Assembly: GCA_031550925.1 (NCBI GenBank)
Contig: JAVBOE010000020.1
Span: forward strand, 1-15,610
Source: JAIRNF01 sp031550925
GTDB taxonomy: Bacteria; Bacteroidota; Bacteroidia; Bacteroidales; UBA932
Direction of reading: 5' to 3'
Length of the DNA: 15,610 nt
Positions 1 to 8,483 of the stretch are shown here, in pieces (the stretch's first letter is position 1; the number at the start of each line of letters is the position of its first letter). Below the pieces are notes generated by a model. The model ran no database searches and was not told the origin of the DNA. It saw nothing but the letters and a program-made list of their open reading frames with translations. The position numbers were made by a program, and so were the translations under genes.

Positions 1-78
1 CCTGAATTTACAGGTTATGACAGAATGGTTTATCCGCAGTCAAGAACATATAGCGTAGGTTTGAAACTGGACTTTTAA
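1..78 (+). CDS. C-terminal end of SusC/RagA-type TonB-dependent receptor (partial)
   Basis: Reading frame 1 is open from the window edge to a TAA at 76-78 and encodes 25 residues ending in SVGLKLDF. A C-terminus with alternating hydrophobic residues and a terminal Phe is typical of the last beta-strand of an outer-membrane beta-barrel. The next gene, 12 bases downstream, is a SusD homologue, and in Bacteroidota the gene just before susD is almost always susC. I therefore infer the end of a SusC/RagA-family TonB-dependent receptor, which imports ligand across the outer membrane as a complex with SusD. The body of the protein lies outside the window, so ligand class and any plug or carboxypeptidase-like domain cannot be judged. 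Confidence 0.8.
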   Translation, partial: PEFTGYDRMVYPQSRTYSVGLKLDF

Positions 79-90
79 AAAATTAAGATC

Positions 91-1527
91 ATGAAACTTA
101 TAAAATATATATCAATAGTACTTTCAGTATTACTTATCAACTCTTGCGAGAGTTGGCTTGATACAAGTCCAAAAGACTCATTACCCGGAGACAAAATTCT
201 AACAACCCTTTCGGGTAACGAAGGTCTTTTACTTGGAGCCTACGATATAATGCAGGGAACATCTCTGTATGGTAGAACAATGATATGCGCTCCCGAAATA
301 CTTGCCGACAACTGTGGTATGGCACAAGGAGGATATATGTATAGAGATGAGTACCGTAACAGAATGGGGGCCGGTATGAATATATGGACTGAAGCTTACT
401 CTATAATTGCTATCACTAACGATATTATAGCGGCAGTTGATAATATATCCGTAGAGGGAGAAGATATTAAAACAAGAGACCGAATTAAAGGTGAAGCTCT
501 TTTTCTAAGAGGACTATTCTATTTCGATCTTTTAAGATCGTATGCCCGCGAGCCGAATCATTTGGTTGGCAATTTCGATCTTGGTGTTCCCCATATTACG
601 GAGCCTTTTGTTAGCATGGGTCCTGGTGCATATCCCGAAAGAGCCGACATATATACTATTTGGACACAGATAGAAAAAGATCTTGGAGATGCTTTTGCTC
701 TTCTTGACGGAAACGATGGTTCAAACTTTCCGCAAAGAGCCAGCAGCTATGCTGCAAAATCGCTTCTTGCAAGAGCCTACCTATATCAGTCTAAATGGGA
801 CGATGCTTTCAGTGCTGCAGATTGGGTAATAAAAAGCGGTAAGATAAACCTACATGATGGCGACTACAAAGATATATATACCAGTAGCGCCGAATCTATC
901 TTTGAACTACGATATGCTACTCCAGAAGCTTTAGGATCAAGCTCCCTACATGCGCTTTATGCAACCGTTGATGATGGATACAGAGATGCTGATGGCTATG
1001 GAAACGGAAAAGGATCAGGTGAAGGAGAGCTAATTATTGCCGAAAACCTGAGGACGCAATTTGAAAGCGGCGATAAACGCCTTAATATGATGAGAAAAGC
1101 ATACTTTGGCAGCAATAAAGTATGGTGGACTACAAAATTTAATAGCTGGCAAGGCACATTTGGTCAGGATAACATTCCGATTATCCGTATTGCAGAGCTT
1201 TACTTAATAAGAGCCGAAGCCAACCTAAGCCTATCATCACCCAACTACAATTTGGCAAGAAGTGATATTAATAGTATCAGACAAAAACGCGGATTGGGAG
1301 ATACGCCTGCAAATAACGCAACTCTTATGACTGCTCTTGATAAAGAACGCCGCTTGGAGCTTTGCTTTGAAGGACATCGTTTCTACGACCTTAAGAGAAA
1401 AGGCTTGGATATAACTAAGGAAGCCCCAAGTACAACCTTTCCATATACCGATTTTAAGGTTGTTGCCGGTATTCCTCAAACAGAAATGGATGTAAACAAA
1501 AAGTTGGTTAATAATCCGGGGTATTAA
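91..1527 (+). CDS. SusD/RagB-family outer-membrane nutrient-binding lipoprotein
   Basis: The 478-residue product starts with a lipoprotein signal peptide ending in the lipobox LINSC (lipidated Cys19). The N-terminal half is the TPR-like SusD_N region, including the GEALFLRGLFYFDLLR segment near residues 135-150. The C-terminal half carries the SusD/RagB signature: IPIIRIAELYLIRAEA near residues 365-380, then an ERRLELCFEGHRFYDLKR-type motif near 418-435. Length is at the short end of the family's usual 480-600 residues. The protein caps a SusC barrel on the cell surface and delivers ligand to it. It lies directly after the SusC end and 20 bases before the first choice-of-anchor J lipoprotein, so all four genes are probably one operon. 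Ligand is unknown; with no carbohydrate-active enzyme nearby, a RagB-like peptide-binding role is possible. Confidence 0.95.
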   Translation: MKLIKYISIVLSVLLINSCESWLDTSPKDSLPGDKILTTLSGNEGLLLGAYDIMQGTSLYGRTMICAPEILADNCGMAQGGYMYRDEYRNRMGAGMNIWTEAYSIIAITNDIIAAVDNISVEGEDIKTRDRIKGEALFLRGLFYFDLLRSYAREPNHLVGNFDLGVPHITEPFVSMGPGAYPERADIYTIWTQIEKDLGDAFALLDGNDGSNFPQRASSYAAKSLLARAYLYQSKWDDAFSAADWVIKSGKINLHDGDYKDIYTSSAESIFELRYATPEALGSSSLHALYATVDDGYRDADGYGNGKGSGEGELIIAENLRTQFESGDKRLNMMRKAYFGSNKVWWTTKFNSWQGTFGQDNIPIIRIAELYLIRAEANLSLSSPNYNLARSDINSIRQKRGLGDTPANNATLMTALDKERRLELCFEGHRFYDLKRKGLDITKEAPSTTFPYTDFKVVAGIPQTEMDVNKKLVNNPGY

Positions 1528-1547
1528 AATTTAAAGAACGTATTACT

Positions 1548-2600
1548 ATGAAAAGAATATATACATTACTACTGGCTTTCAGCGCCCTGTTTACTCTTTT
1601 TTCTTGCGAAGAAGAAGACAGAAAGTATTCGGGTCCGCTATATGTAGAGTTTTGCCCCGATAAATATGGGCAAACCGCTTCCCCTTCAGGCATCTATAAA
1701 GGAGCCGAAGATATTGGTACAGAAAATATAGGTGTGCAGCTTATTGGTCTCGCCGTGGGTAGCGATCTTACTGTAAACTTCCGCATAGCCGATCAGATAT
1801 TTTATATGATTAGCCTTGACAAGTATGTCGCCGAGCTACCGGATGGAGCAAAGCCCAGCGATTATAATGTTATTCCGGCAACAGCCAAATATGGTGTAGA
1901 TTATACGTTTGATGGACTTTCGGGAGTTACCTACAACCAATCATACGGAAGAGGCACTTTTACCATTAAAGCCGGCACCCAGTTTGGAACTGCTCCGATT
2001 GAATTTTTGACAAAAACCGGAGCCTCTACTTTTATGGTTCTTGAAGATAGCGATGGGCTAAGAGCCAATGTACCTACCGGATTGCTTAGAATCCAAACCG
2101 CTGTTGATAAAATTATTCTGTTAGAAGAAAACTTTGCAACAGATCCTTTTGGTAGAGGATGGACAGAGATTGATAAGGATGGTGATGGCTATACTTGGGA
2201 GTACTATACAAACCCTCCTTCTATAACATCAGATTCTTATCGGAGCAGCACAGCTTTATTGCCTGAGAACTATCTTGTAAGCCCACAGGTAACAATACCT
2301 GCAGATGCTAATAATGTTGCTCTAAGCTTCCAGGTTGCTTCCGGAGCAAGTGGCGACTATAAAGAACAGTATAGAGTATTAGCATCTGAAAATCCTATTA
2401 CCAGCGCTAACTGTCGCAATGCCGATGTTGTGCAGGATTGGACTGAACTTACCGAAGCAAACACAAGCAAGAAGTTTACAGATGTGTTAGTTGATTTAGC
2501 AGCCTATAAGGGTAAAAGCGTTTATATCGCAATACTACATGGTAACTGCACCAATCAATACTTCATTTTATTAAGAAATCTGTCTATTTACACTTACTAA
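1548..2600 (+). CDS. Surface lipoprotein with C-terminal choice-of-anchor J domain
   Basis: This 350-residue protein has a lipoprotein signal peptide (lipobox LFSC, Cys20). The acidic stretch EEED right after the cysteine resembles the Bacteroidota lipoprotein export signal that sends lipoproteins to the cell surface. Residues 30-180 form a beta-rich region resembling DUF4843/Calx-beta-like domains of SusD-linked proteins (YVEF, then KYGVDYTF, then GTFTIKAG); that assignment is tentative. Residues 191-350 are a choice-of-anchor J domain of the cleaved-adhesin type found in gingipain haemagglutinin regions, with ENF, DGDGYTWE, TSDSY, NYLVSP and VYIAILHGNC. No catalytic motif is visible. It probably acts as an accessory binding protein of the adjacent SusCD pair. 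Its C-terminal domain is closely similar to the last domain of the next gene, 14 bases downstream, indicating tandem duplication. Confidence 0.85.
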   Translation: MKRIYTLLLAFSALFTLFSCEEEDRKYSGPLYVEFCPDKYGQTASPSGIYKGAEDIGTENIGVQLIGLAVGSDLTVNFRIADQIFYMISLDKYVAELPDGAKPSDYNVIPATAKYGVDYTFDGLSGVTYNQSYGRGTFTIKAGTQFGTAPIEFLTKTGASTFMVLEDSDGLRANVPTGLLRIQTAVDKIILLEENFATDPFGRGWTEIDKDGDGYTWEYYTNPPSITSDSYRSSTALLPENYLVSPQVTIPADANNVALSFQVASGASGDYKEQYRVLASENPITSANCRNADVVQDWTELTEANTSKKFTDVLVDLAAYKGKSVYIAILHGNCTNQYFILLRNLSIYTY

Positions 2601-2614
2601 AAACCGATAATGCT

Positions 2615-4306
2615 ATGAATAATATTAGATATATTCCTTTTCTCTTTTTGTTTCTCATAGCCATTGTCGGCTGCGACAAAGACGAGAAAACTACTGCAAG
2701 TCAGGATATATTAAGTACGGCTGCCACTAGTGTTACCGAAATAAGCGCGATATTAGGAGGTAACATTACTACAACTCTTAATGTAGTAGATAAAGGTATT
2801 TGCTGGAGTACATCTCCCAATCCTACTGTTACCGACGATAAGTTAAGTGGTTCTTCCGGAGCAGGAGATTTTACGCTTACAATTACCCCCCTTAAATCCG
2901 GTACTACCTACTATGCCAGAGTATATGTTGAAACGAGCGATGGCGTTAGCTACGGAGAGCTGAGAAGCTTTACTACAGACGGGCAGCTATCTATGACGCT
3001 TCCTTTTGTTGAGAGATTCAGAAGCGGAAGTGATTTTCCTCCCAAAAATTGGACGCTCATAGACCATGATGGAGATGGTAAGGATTGGCGTCAATATTCA
3101 TCAACATTTAAGGGAGCCAGGTCAGACTCTTATGATAGTGGTGAAGACGAGGGTTTAACGCCATACAACTTTCTAGTATCTCCTAAGATAACAGTTTCCG
3201 GTACAAACGCTAAGCTTGAATGGAACATAGGGTCGATAGACGATAGCTACTTTGAAGAAACGTACAAAGTTGTAGTATCTGAAGAGAAATTTACCCCTGA
3301 AAATTGCACAACTAATGGTAAGAAAGTATTTGAAGAAACATTGAAAGCCGAAGCTGGTGAAACTTTAGTTAACCGCAGCGTTGATATATCAGAGTTTTCC
3401 GGTAAAGATATTTATGTGGCTTGGGTACACTACGATTCGGAAGACATATATGCTTTGATCCTTACTGATATAAGAATAGGTTCTACAGAAAGCCCTGCTT
3501 CTATATCGCTACCGGAGCTTTCATCTGTTGCGGTATCTAATATTACCATAAATGGGGCAGATGTTGAATCTACCATTGTTTCTGATGGAGGCGTTTCTAT
3601 TACATCATACGGATTCTGCTATGGTGTAAATCCTTCGCCAACAATAGCAGATAATGTAGAGGCCGTTTCTGTAAGTGCGTCGTTACAGAGTATTGCTGCT
3701 ACCCTTTCGCTTCAAAAAAGTACCACCTACTATGTACGTGCCTATGCCGTTAACACAGTTGGTGTATTCTACAGCAAGGATGTTGAGGTAGTAATGCCGG
3801 ATTATACCGAGACCGAGATATATGCCGAAAACTTTGAAGACGCTCCGTTTAACAGAGGTTGGAGAGAGCTTGATATTGACGGAGACGGATACACATGGGA
3901 GTTTTATGAAGACACTCCTTCCATGACATCTGATTCATATAGAGGAGGTGCACTTACGCCGGAGAACTATCTTGTAAGTCCTGCAATACCTATACCTAGT
4001 GATGTTGGAGTAGCTAAGATTATTTTCCAGCTAGCTTCGGGAGATGATACTTACTATGAAGAAGAGTATAAAGTTGTTATCTCAGAAAGTAAGATTACAG
4101 AGGCCAACTATATGTCTGCAACAGTTTTACAAGATTACACGGAGCTGACTGAAGACTATGCCGACAAAGCATTTCAGGATGTATCTATTGACATCCCTTC
4201 TTCATACAATGGAAAAACAGTATATATAGCCATTGTACACGGAAACTGCTCGGATGTGTACTATATCATGCTTAGAAACTTTAAGGTTGTAGATTATCGC
4301 GATTGA
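2615..4306 (+). CDS. Surface lipoprotein with two FN3-like and two choice-of-anchor J domains
   Basis: The 563-residue product has a lipobox IVGC (Cys20) followed by charged DKDEK, consistent with surface export. Domains in order are a fibronectin-III-like domain (about 30-121, with GICWSTSPNPT and TTYYARVYV), a choice-of-anchor J domain (about 127-290, with ENW-like FPPKNW, DHDGDGKDW and NFLVSP), a second FN3-like domain (about 300-394, with GFCYGVNPSPT and TTYYVRAYAVN) and a second choice-of-anchor J domain (about 400-560, with ENF, DGDGYTWEF and NYLVSP). The last domain matches the C-terminus of the previous gene along its whole length far better than it matches the protein's own first J domain. 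No enzyme motif and no type IX secretion C-terminal domain are visible. It likely binds a substrate at the surface for the SusCD transporter and is the last gene of that operon. Confidence 0.85.
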   Translation: MNNIRYIPFLFLFLIAIVGCDKDEKTTASQDILSTAATSVTEISAILGGNITTTLNVVDKGICWSTSPNPTVTDDKLSGSSGAGDFTLTITPLKSGTTYYARVYVETSDGVSYGELRSFTTDGQLSMTLPFVERFRSGSDFPPKNWTLIDHDGDGKDWRQYSSTFKGARSDSYDSGEDEGLTPYNFLVSPKITVSGTNAKLEWNIGSIDDSYFEETYKVVVSEEKFTPENCTTNGKKVFEETLKAEAGETLVNRSVDISEFSGKDIYVAWVHYDSEDIYALILTDIRIGSTESPASISLPELSSVAVSNITINGADVESTIVSDGGVSITSYGFCYGVNPSPTIADNVEAVSVSASLQSIAATLSLQKSTTYYVRAYAVNTVGVFYSKDVEVVMPDYTETEIYAENFEDAPFNRGWRELDIDGDGYTWEFYEDTPSMTSDSYRGGALTPENYLVSPAIPIPSDVGVAKIIFQLASGDDTYYEEEYKVVISESKITEANYMSATVLQDYTELTEDYADKAFQDVSIDIPSSYNGKTVYIAIVHGNCSDVYYIMLRNFKVVDYRD

Positions 4307-4325
4307 TGAGTTAGCTAACGAATAA

Positions 4326-4362
4326 AAAGAGGAGAGAGCATGTAACATGCTTTCTCCTCTTT
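4326..4362. terminator. Bidirectional terminator hairpin between convergent genes
   Basis: A 17-bp stem (4326-4342 pairing with 4346-4362, one G-T wobble) closes a TAA loop. It lies 20 bases after the + strand lipoprotein stop and 23 bases beyond the stop of the - strand cyanophycinase gene. On the - strand the stem is followed by a T-rich tract (TTTTTATTC); on the + strand the stem itself ends in CTCTTT. The position and symmetry fit a terminator serving both converging transcripts. Confidence 0.85.
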
Positions 4363-4384
4363 GCTTGAATCCGGATTATCTATT

Positions 4385-5284
4385 CTAATTCGGATTATTA
4401 GTCGGTTTAATTTTGTATGTATCCCCCGATAGCAGTATCCTCAAGGTAATATTATCGGCTGCAAGATTTCCGTTCTTATCTGTACGAATAGGCATACATC
4501 CCTGCGGCTCGAATACCATTACCGTTCTATCGCCAATAACCTCAAAGCTGTTATCTGCTTTTACTATAATTGCAGTGGACTCATCAATACCTATACCGGG
4601 CAGGCTATTTTCTACAACAAGCGTAATAAGGCGATTTTGCCTTTTACGTTGAATAAAATGCTGATCTACGATAGCGTTATCAATAAAGCCAAAGCCTTCG
4701 GCAACTTCTACATTTCCTTTAAGAATACACGGAAATGCAGGTCCATCTTTAGCATCGGGGTTAACTACTTCTTCGCCGGTAAGCATAATCTTACTCATTA
4801 CAGCAGCACCGGCGCTCGTTCCACCTACAACGCCCCCGTTATGGTGGATCTCTTTAATTTTCTCTAGGAACTTAGTTCCTAGCAGAATTTTGGTAAGTGC
4901 GTTTTGGTCGCCTCCGGCAAAATAAATACCTGTCGCGCCATCCAGCTTACCAATATTTTCGGGTAAGTCGGCTTCGCCTTGTGCAAAGAATACATAGTCA
5001 ACATTGGTGCATCCAAAACCTTTGAACTGGTCAACCAGATAAAGGGCCGTTTCGTATGCATCGCCACTGGCAAAGGGTACAACAATAATTTTAGCATCGT
5101 GACCGCCGGCCAGCTCTATATACTTTTGCATCATATATTCCGGGCGGTCTCCGCCTCCAATAATGAACAAATGACCATTATGAGGCAGTACACTTTCTTC
5201 TTTATTCTGAGTATCCGAAGAACCACAGGATACCAGCATACAAAGAAAAGGTAGCATTAAGTAGAAAAGGATTTTACGTTTCAT
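4385..5284 (-). CDS. Cyanophycinase-family (peptidase S51) lipoprotein
   Basis: The 299-residue product has a lipoprotein signal peptide (lipobox LVSC, Cys20), so it acts outside the cytoplasm, anchored in the envelope. The mature part is a cyanophycinase-like S51 domain: an IIGGGDRPE start near residue 41, YFAGGDQ near 121, the nucleophile elbow GGTSAGA with Ser157, DQHF with His209, and GIGIDESTA near 230. S51 serine peptidases cleave beta-Asp-Arg polymers (cyanophycinase) or Asp-X dipeptides (peptidase E). This length and these motifs favour the cyanophycinase branch, but many Bacteroidota members have no proven substrate. No cyanophycin synthetase is in the window, so any polymer would be exogenous. 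The gene is convergent to the SusCD operon and lies 87 bases downstream of an M20 peptidase gene on the same strand. Confidence 0.85.
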   Translation of the reverse strand: MKRKILFYLMLPFLCMLVSCGSSDTQNKEESVLPHNGHLFIIGGGDRPEYMMQKYIELAGGHDAKIIVVPFASGDAYETALYLVDQFKGFGCTNVDYVFFAQGEADLPENIGKLDGATGIYFAGGDQNALTKILLGTKFLEKIKEIHHNGGVVGGTSAGAAVMSKIMLTGEEVVNPDAKDGPAFPCILKGNVEVAEGFGFIDNAIVDQHFIQRKRQNRLITLVVENSLPGIGIDESTAIIVKADNSFEVIGDRTVMVFEPQGCMPIRTDKNGNLAADNITLRILLSGDTYKIKPTNNPN

Positions 5285-5326
5285 AATTTGGTATTAGGTG
5301 TTTTGTATTTTACTAGCAGCAATAAG

Positions 5327-5347
5327 CACCAGACAAATAATCTGGTG
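5327..5347. repeat. 7-bp perfect inverted repeat between M20 and cyanophycinase genes
   Basis: CACCAGA (5327-5333) and TCTGGTG (5341-5347) form a perfect stem with a 7-base loop, in the 87-base gap after the M20 stop and about 42 bases before the cyanophycinase start. No T-run follows on the - strand, so a Rho-independent terminator for the M20 gene is doubtful. An operator or an RNA stem controlling the cyanophycinase gene is equally possible. Confidence 0.4.
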
Positions 5348-5371
5348 TACAAGGTTTTTGGGTAAAAGAAT

Positions 5372-6463
5372 TTAAACTTTGATGAGTTCTAACGCAATTT
5401 TTGCAGAGTTTTCAATGTCTTTTAGCAATACAAACTCTTCGTTCGAGTGTGGATTTTGGGCTCCTGTCCCAAGGTTAATTGTAGTTATGCCTTTTGCGTT
5501 TAGCGAATTTGCATCGCTGCCACCCCACGACATGCTAGCTTTAGGTTCTAGCTGCAGTGCTTTAAACACTTCGGTTATTCGTTTGTAAGGTTCGTCATTG
5601 GATGTTATCTGATAGGGCTTAAAATCCCATATTATTTCGCACTCAACAGAGCCGCCGTATTTTTTGGCTGCATCCATAAATGCCTGCTTAACTTTTGCTG
5701 CTTGCTCTTCAACGATCTCCGGCTTTGTTGAACGGATTTCGCCTTGCATTTCAACATAATCGGGAACAACATTTGTTGCAACTCCACCGCTTATTATACC
5801 GATATTAGCTGTTGTTTCGGGATTAATACGACCAAAAGGAAAGCTAGCTAACGCTTCAACTGCAATCTGTATGGCATTTACCCCTTTTTCCGGCGAAATA
5901 CCCGAATGCGAAGCCTTTCCGTTAATCTTAACGTTAACCGTAACGGCACCGCTTGATTGGTTGACAAAATACCCTGTTGGTAAATATGAGTCGAATACAA
6001 AGCCTGAGGTTATTGCTTTATCCAGCTGCAAATTCTGAGAGCCAAACAACGTTGTTTCTTCGCAAGTTGTGAAAGCCAATGTAAACGGGCGCATTGGTAT
6101 ATTCTGCTCTATTGCTGTTTTTACAGCATACAGAATGGCAGACATCCCTAGCCTATCGTCCACGCCAAGTACTGTTGTTCCGTCTGATGTAATTCTATCT
6201 TCTAGAAAAACAGGTTTAAGACCTTTAGTAGAGCGGGCCGTATCCATGTGGGAAAGAAGAACGAAACTACCGCCACCATTAACCTGACATATAACATTAC
6301 CTGTATTACATCCGGTAGCTGCTGCAGATTGATCTTCATATGGCGACAAACCTAACTTCTGAAGAAAACTAATAATATACTGCGCAACAGGCTTTTCATT
6401 GCCGGATACTGCGTCTATCCTAGCAAGGTCAAGAAATAAATCTATAATGTGTTGAGAGTTCAT
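5372..6463 (-). CDS. PepT/YqjE-like M20 family zinc metallopeptidase
   Basis: The 363-residue product has no signal peptide and is probably cytoplasmic. M20 dizinc ligands are visible in order: SHMDT (His72), VDDRLG (Asp102 or 103, bridging), TCEE (Glu135/136), VFDS (Asp158) and NPHSNEE (His339). The lid/dimerisation domain spans about 175-285 and includes GKASHSG with His186 and GGVATNVVP. Length and motifs match the tripeptidase-T-like YqjE/PepT-like branch of M20 rather than ArgE or DapE. Such enzymes release N-terminal residues from di- or tripeptides. It lies between a cyanophycinase-like lipoprotein and a YfcC-type transporter, all on one strand, which suggests a role in finishing the breakdown of imported peptides. 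The exact substrate cannot be read from the sequence. Confidence 0.9.
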   Translation of the reverse strand: MNSQHIIDLFLDLARIDAVSGNEKPVAQYIISFLQKLGLSPYEDQSAAATGCNTGNVICQVNGGGSFVLLSHMDTARSTKGLKPVFLEDRITSDGTTVLGVDDRLGMSAILYAVKTAIEQNIPMRPFTLAFTTCEETTLFGSQNLQLDKAITSGFVFDSYLPTGYFVNQSSGAVTVNVKINGKASHSGISPEKGVNAIQIAVEALASFPFGRINPETTANIGIISGGVATNVVPDYVEMQGEIRSTKPEIVEEQAAKVKQAFMDAAKKYGGSVECEIIWDFKPYQITSNDEPYKRITEVFKALQLEPKASMSWGGSDANSLNAKGITTINLGTGAQNPHSNEEFVLLKDIENSAKIALELIKV

Positions 6464-6490
6464 AAAAATGAAAGATTAGAATTCGACATA

Positions 6491-6498
6491 CAAAAATA
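6491..6498 (-). promoter_or_regulatory. Candidate -7 box of the M20 peptidase promoter
   Basis: TATTTTTG on the - strand matches the Bacteroidota -7 consensus TAnnTTTG and lies 27 bases before the ATG at 6463. I find no clear -33 TTTG at the usual distance, so this is tentative. The 263-base gap 6464-6726 holds nothing else I can recognise; its length suggests that the peptidase and the upstream YfcC gene are separate transcripts. Confidence 0.35.
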
Positions 6499-6726
6499 AG
6501 ATGAGTAGATCTGAGAGCATACCACTCTCCTAGCCGACCAGTCCACTGCTTAAAGTTTCTTTTAAAAATCTATATCGAAAGCTAAGCTTACCCATCTTTT
6601 TACTTTAGGACACTATAAACGTAGGCATTTTTTTCTAAAGTATATGTTCGATTTAAGCTAATTACAGTATGAAAAAATTATAAAAATCTACCTGTAGTCT
6701 GCTATTCTGTATTTATAGCACAGGCT

Positions 6727-8325
6727 TTAAAATCCATTAAGTTCTACAGTAACTGTAGGAATCAACAGTAAAAAGCCTAAAATAATCAAGATAAGTATAA
6801 GCGGCCATACCCAACGTAACCATTTACCATACTGAATACGGGCAATACCCAGCACTGCAATAAGTACTCCGGATGTAGGCGTTATCATATTAGTAAATCC
6901 ATCGCCAAACTGGAAGGCCATAACCGTTGCCTGACGAGAAACTCCGATAAGGTCGGAGAATGGTGCCATAATAGGCATTGTTAATGCAGCCTTTGCACTT
7001 CCCGATGGAATAATAATGTTTATCAGCGTTTGAATACAGTACATAACTCCAATAGACGCAACCTTTCCGGCTTCGCCCATTGCTTGCGACAAGCTGTATA
7101 AAATGGTATTTATGATCTTTCCGTCCTCTAAAATAACAATAATACCTCCGGCTAAACCTACTACCAGCGCTGCCGACATAATATCTTTAGCACCTTCTAT
7201 AAACTGTTTCGCAATATTATTTACAGACATAGCAACGGCAATGCCGCTAAGAATTCCCAACCCCAAGAAAAGAGCACAAAGTTCATCTAAATACCACTCG
7301 TAGCCCATTACTCCTACCACCAAAAATACAATAGTAAATGCAAAAAGTGTAAGTACAAAAAAGTGCACTGATTTTCGAAGCGACAAAAATCCAACTATAG
7401 CAAAGGTTAACGTAATTATTGGTATAAGAAATGGTACAACCGTTGATGTATCGCCTACAGTCAAAGTTGACTCTGAATAATAGCACGAAAAGATTACCAG
7501 CGTTACTAGTGTTAGGATATAGCTTACAATAGCCGATTTAGGTTTGCTGTATTTAATAGATTCCATCTCACTGGAAGTCTTTTCGCGCCAGTAACTGTCC
7601 TCCTCATACATTATAGATTTGGTAGGATCTTTCTTTATCTTTTTCGCATACCTAAGTACTATGAAAATGGCGACAGCATTTATAATCAGCCAGCAGAAAA
7701 TTCTATATTCGATACCTGAGAATAAAGGTAATCCGGCCATTCCTTGCGCAATACCAATGGTAAAAGGGTTAAGTATAGCACCTGCAAACCCAACGTGAGC
7801 AGCAACATATACCATACATACCCCAACAATAGAGTCGTACCCCATAGAAATAGCAAGGGGTATTATAATAGCCACAAAGGCAATAGTTTCTTCGCTCATC
7901 CCGAATACCGCGCCAAATACGCTAAACAAGATCATAATAGAAACTATAATGATGTTATTTACACCAACCTTGCATAAAAACCGATTACCCTCTAAACGCT
8001 TGGTGCGACGAAGAAAGGAAAGGATACCGGCATCAATAGCTTTGGTTGAATTTACAATCCAAAACGCTCCGCCAATAACCAAAATAAACACTATTATTCG
8101 GGACTGCTTAACAAAACCTTTAATAAATGATGTAAATATCTGCCAGGTTTGCGGTTGGTTGTCGATATACTGAAACTCTAGCATTGTCTGCTCTACGCCA
8201 TCAACAACCACGGTTTTCTCTACATACTCTCCTCCGGGAACAACCCATGTAAGTATGGCGCAAAACACAATGATGGCGAAGATTATTACGTAGGTGTGCG
8301 GTACGGCTCGCTTTTTCTTAGTCAT
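6727..8325 (-). CDS. YfcC-family membrane transporter
   Basis: This 532-residue, strongly hydrophobic protein has roughly a dozen membrane segments, the first at about residues 11-30, ending in the WVVPGGEY sequence typical of YfcC/ArcD-like ion-transporter-superfamily members. The two halves carry paired re-entrant motifs: GMSEET near 142 and NPFTIGIAQ near 186 in the first, PSGSAKAA near 440 and TNMITPTSG near 478 in the second. A hydrophilic loop at about 225-260 separates the halves. The family includes proposed basic amino acid and C4-dicarboxylate or peptide carriers, and most members have no proven substrate. Its place upstream of the M20 peptidase and the cyanophycinase-like lipoprotein suggests uptake or exchange of amino acids or dipeptides such as arginine or aspartyl-arginine, but that is inference. 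A long, partly decayed spacer lies upstream. Confidence 0.88.
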   Translation of the reverse strand: MTKKKRAVPHTYVIIFAIIVFCAILTWVVPGGEYVEKTVVVDGVEQTMLEFQYIDNQPQTWQIFTSFIKGFVKQSRIIVFILVIGGAFWIVNSTKAIDAGILSFLRRTKRLEGNRFLCKVGVNNIIIVSIMILFSVFGAVFGMSEETIAFVAIIIPLAISMGYDSIVGVCMVYVAAHVGFAGAILNPFTIGIAQGMAGLPLFSGIEYRIFCWLIINAVAIFIVLRYAKKIKKDPTKSIMYEEDSYWREKTSSEMESIKYSKPKSAIVSYILTLVTLVIFSCYYSESTLTVGDTSTVVPFLIPIITLTFAIVGFLSLRKSVHFFVLTLFAFTIVFLVVGVMGYEWYLDELCALFLGLGILSGIAVAMSVNNIAKQFIEGAKDIMSAALVVGLAGGIIVILEDGKIINTILYSLSQAMGEAGKVASIGVMYCIQTLINIIIPSGSAKAALTMPIMAPFSDLIGVSRQATVMAFQFGDGFTNMITPTSGVLIAVLGIARIQYGKWLRWVWPLILILIILGFLLLIPTVTVELNGF

Positions 8326-8483
8326 AACAAGAGGGTTAGGTTTTAGGTAGGGCGAAGATGGAAATTTTTTTTTGACAAAAAACTTATAAAATCGAAAAAA
8401 GAAAAAGACATGTTTCTTAACAGGTATTTTTATTCCGATATAGATACTTCAACATACTTATAATAAGCAACTTATCATTAAAA

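Noticed and set aside
4372..4397. Short direct repeat CGGATTAT (two copies).
   Set aside because: The second copy is within the end of the cyanophycinase coding region; eight bases in AT-rich DNA can easily arise by chance, and no further copies are nearby.
7744..8173. Two + strand open frames of 74-77 codons.
   Set aside because: Both are antisense to conserved membrane segments of the YfcC transporter, and the translations look like low-complexity shadows.
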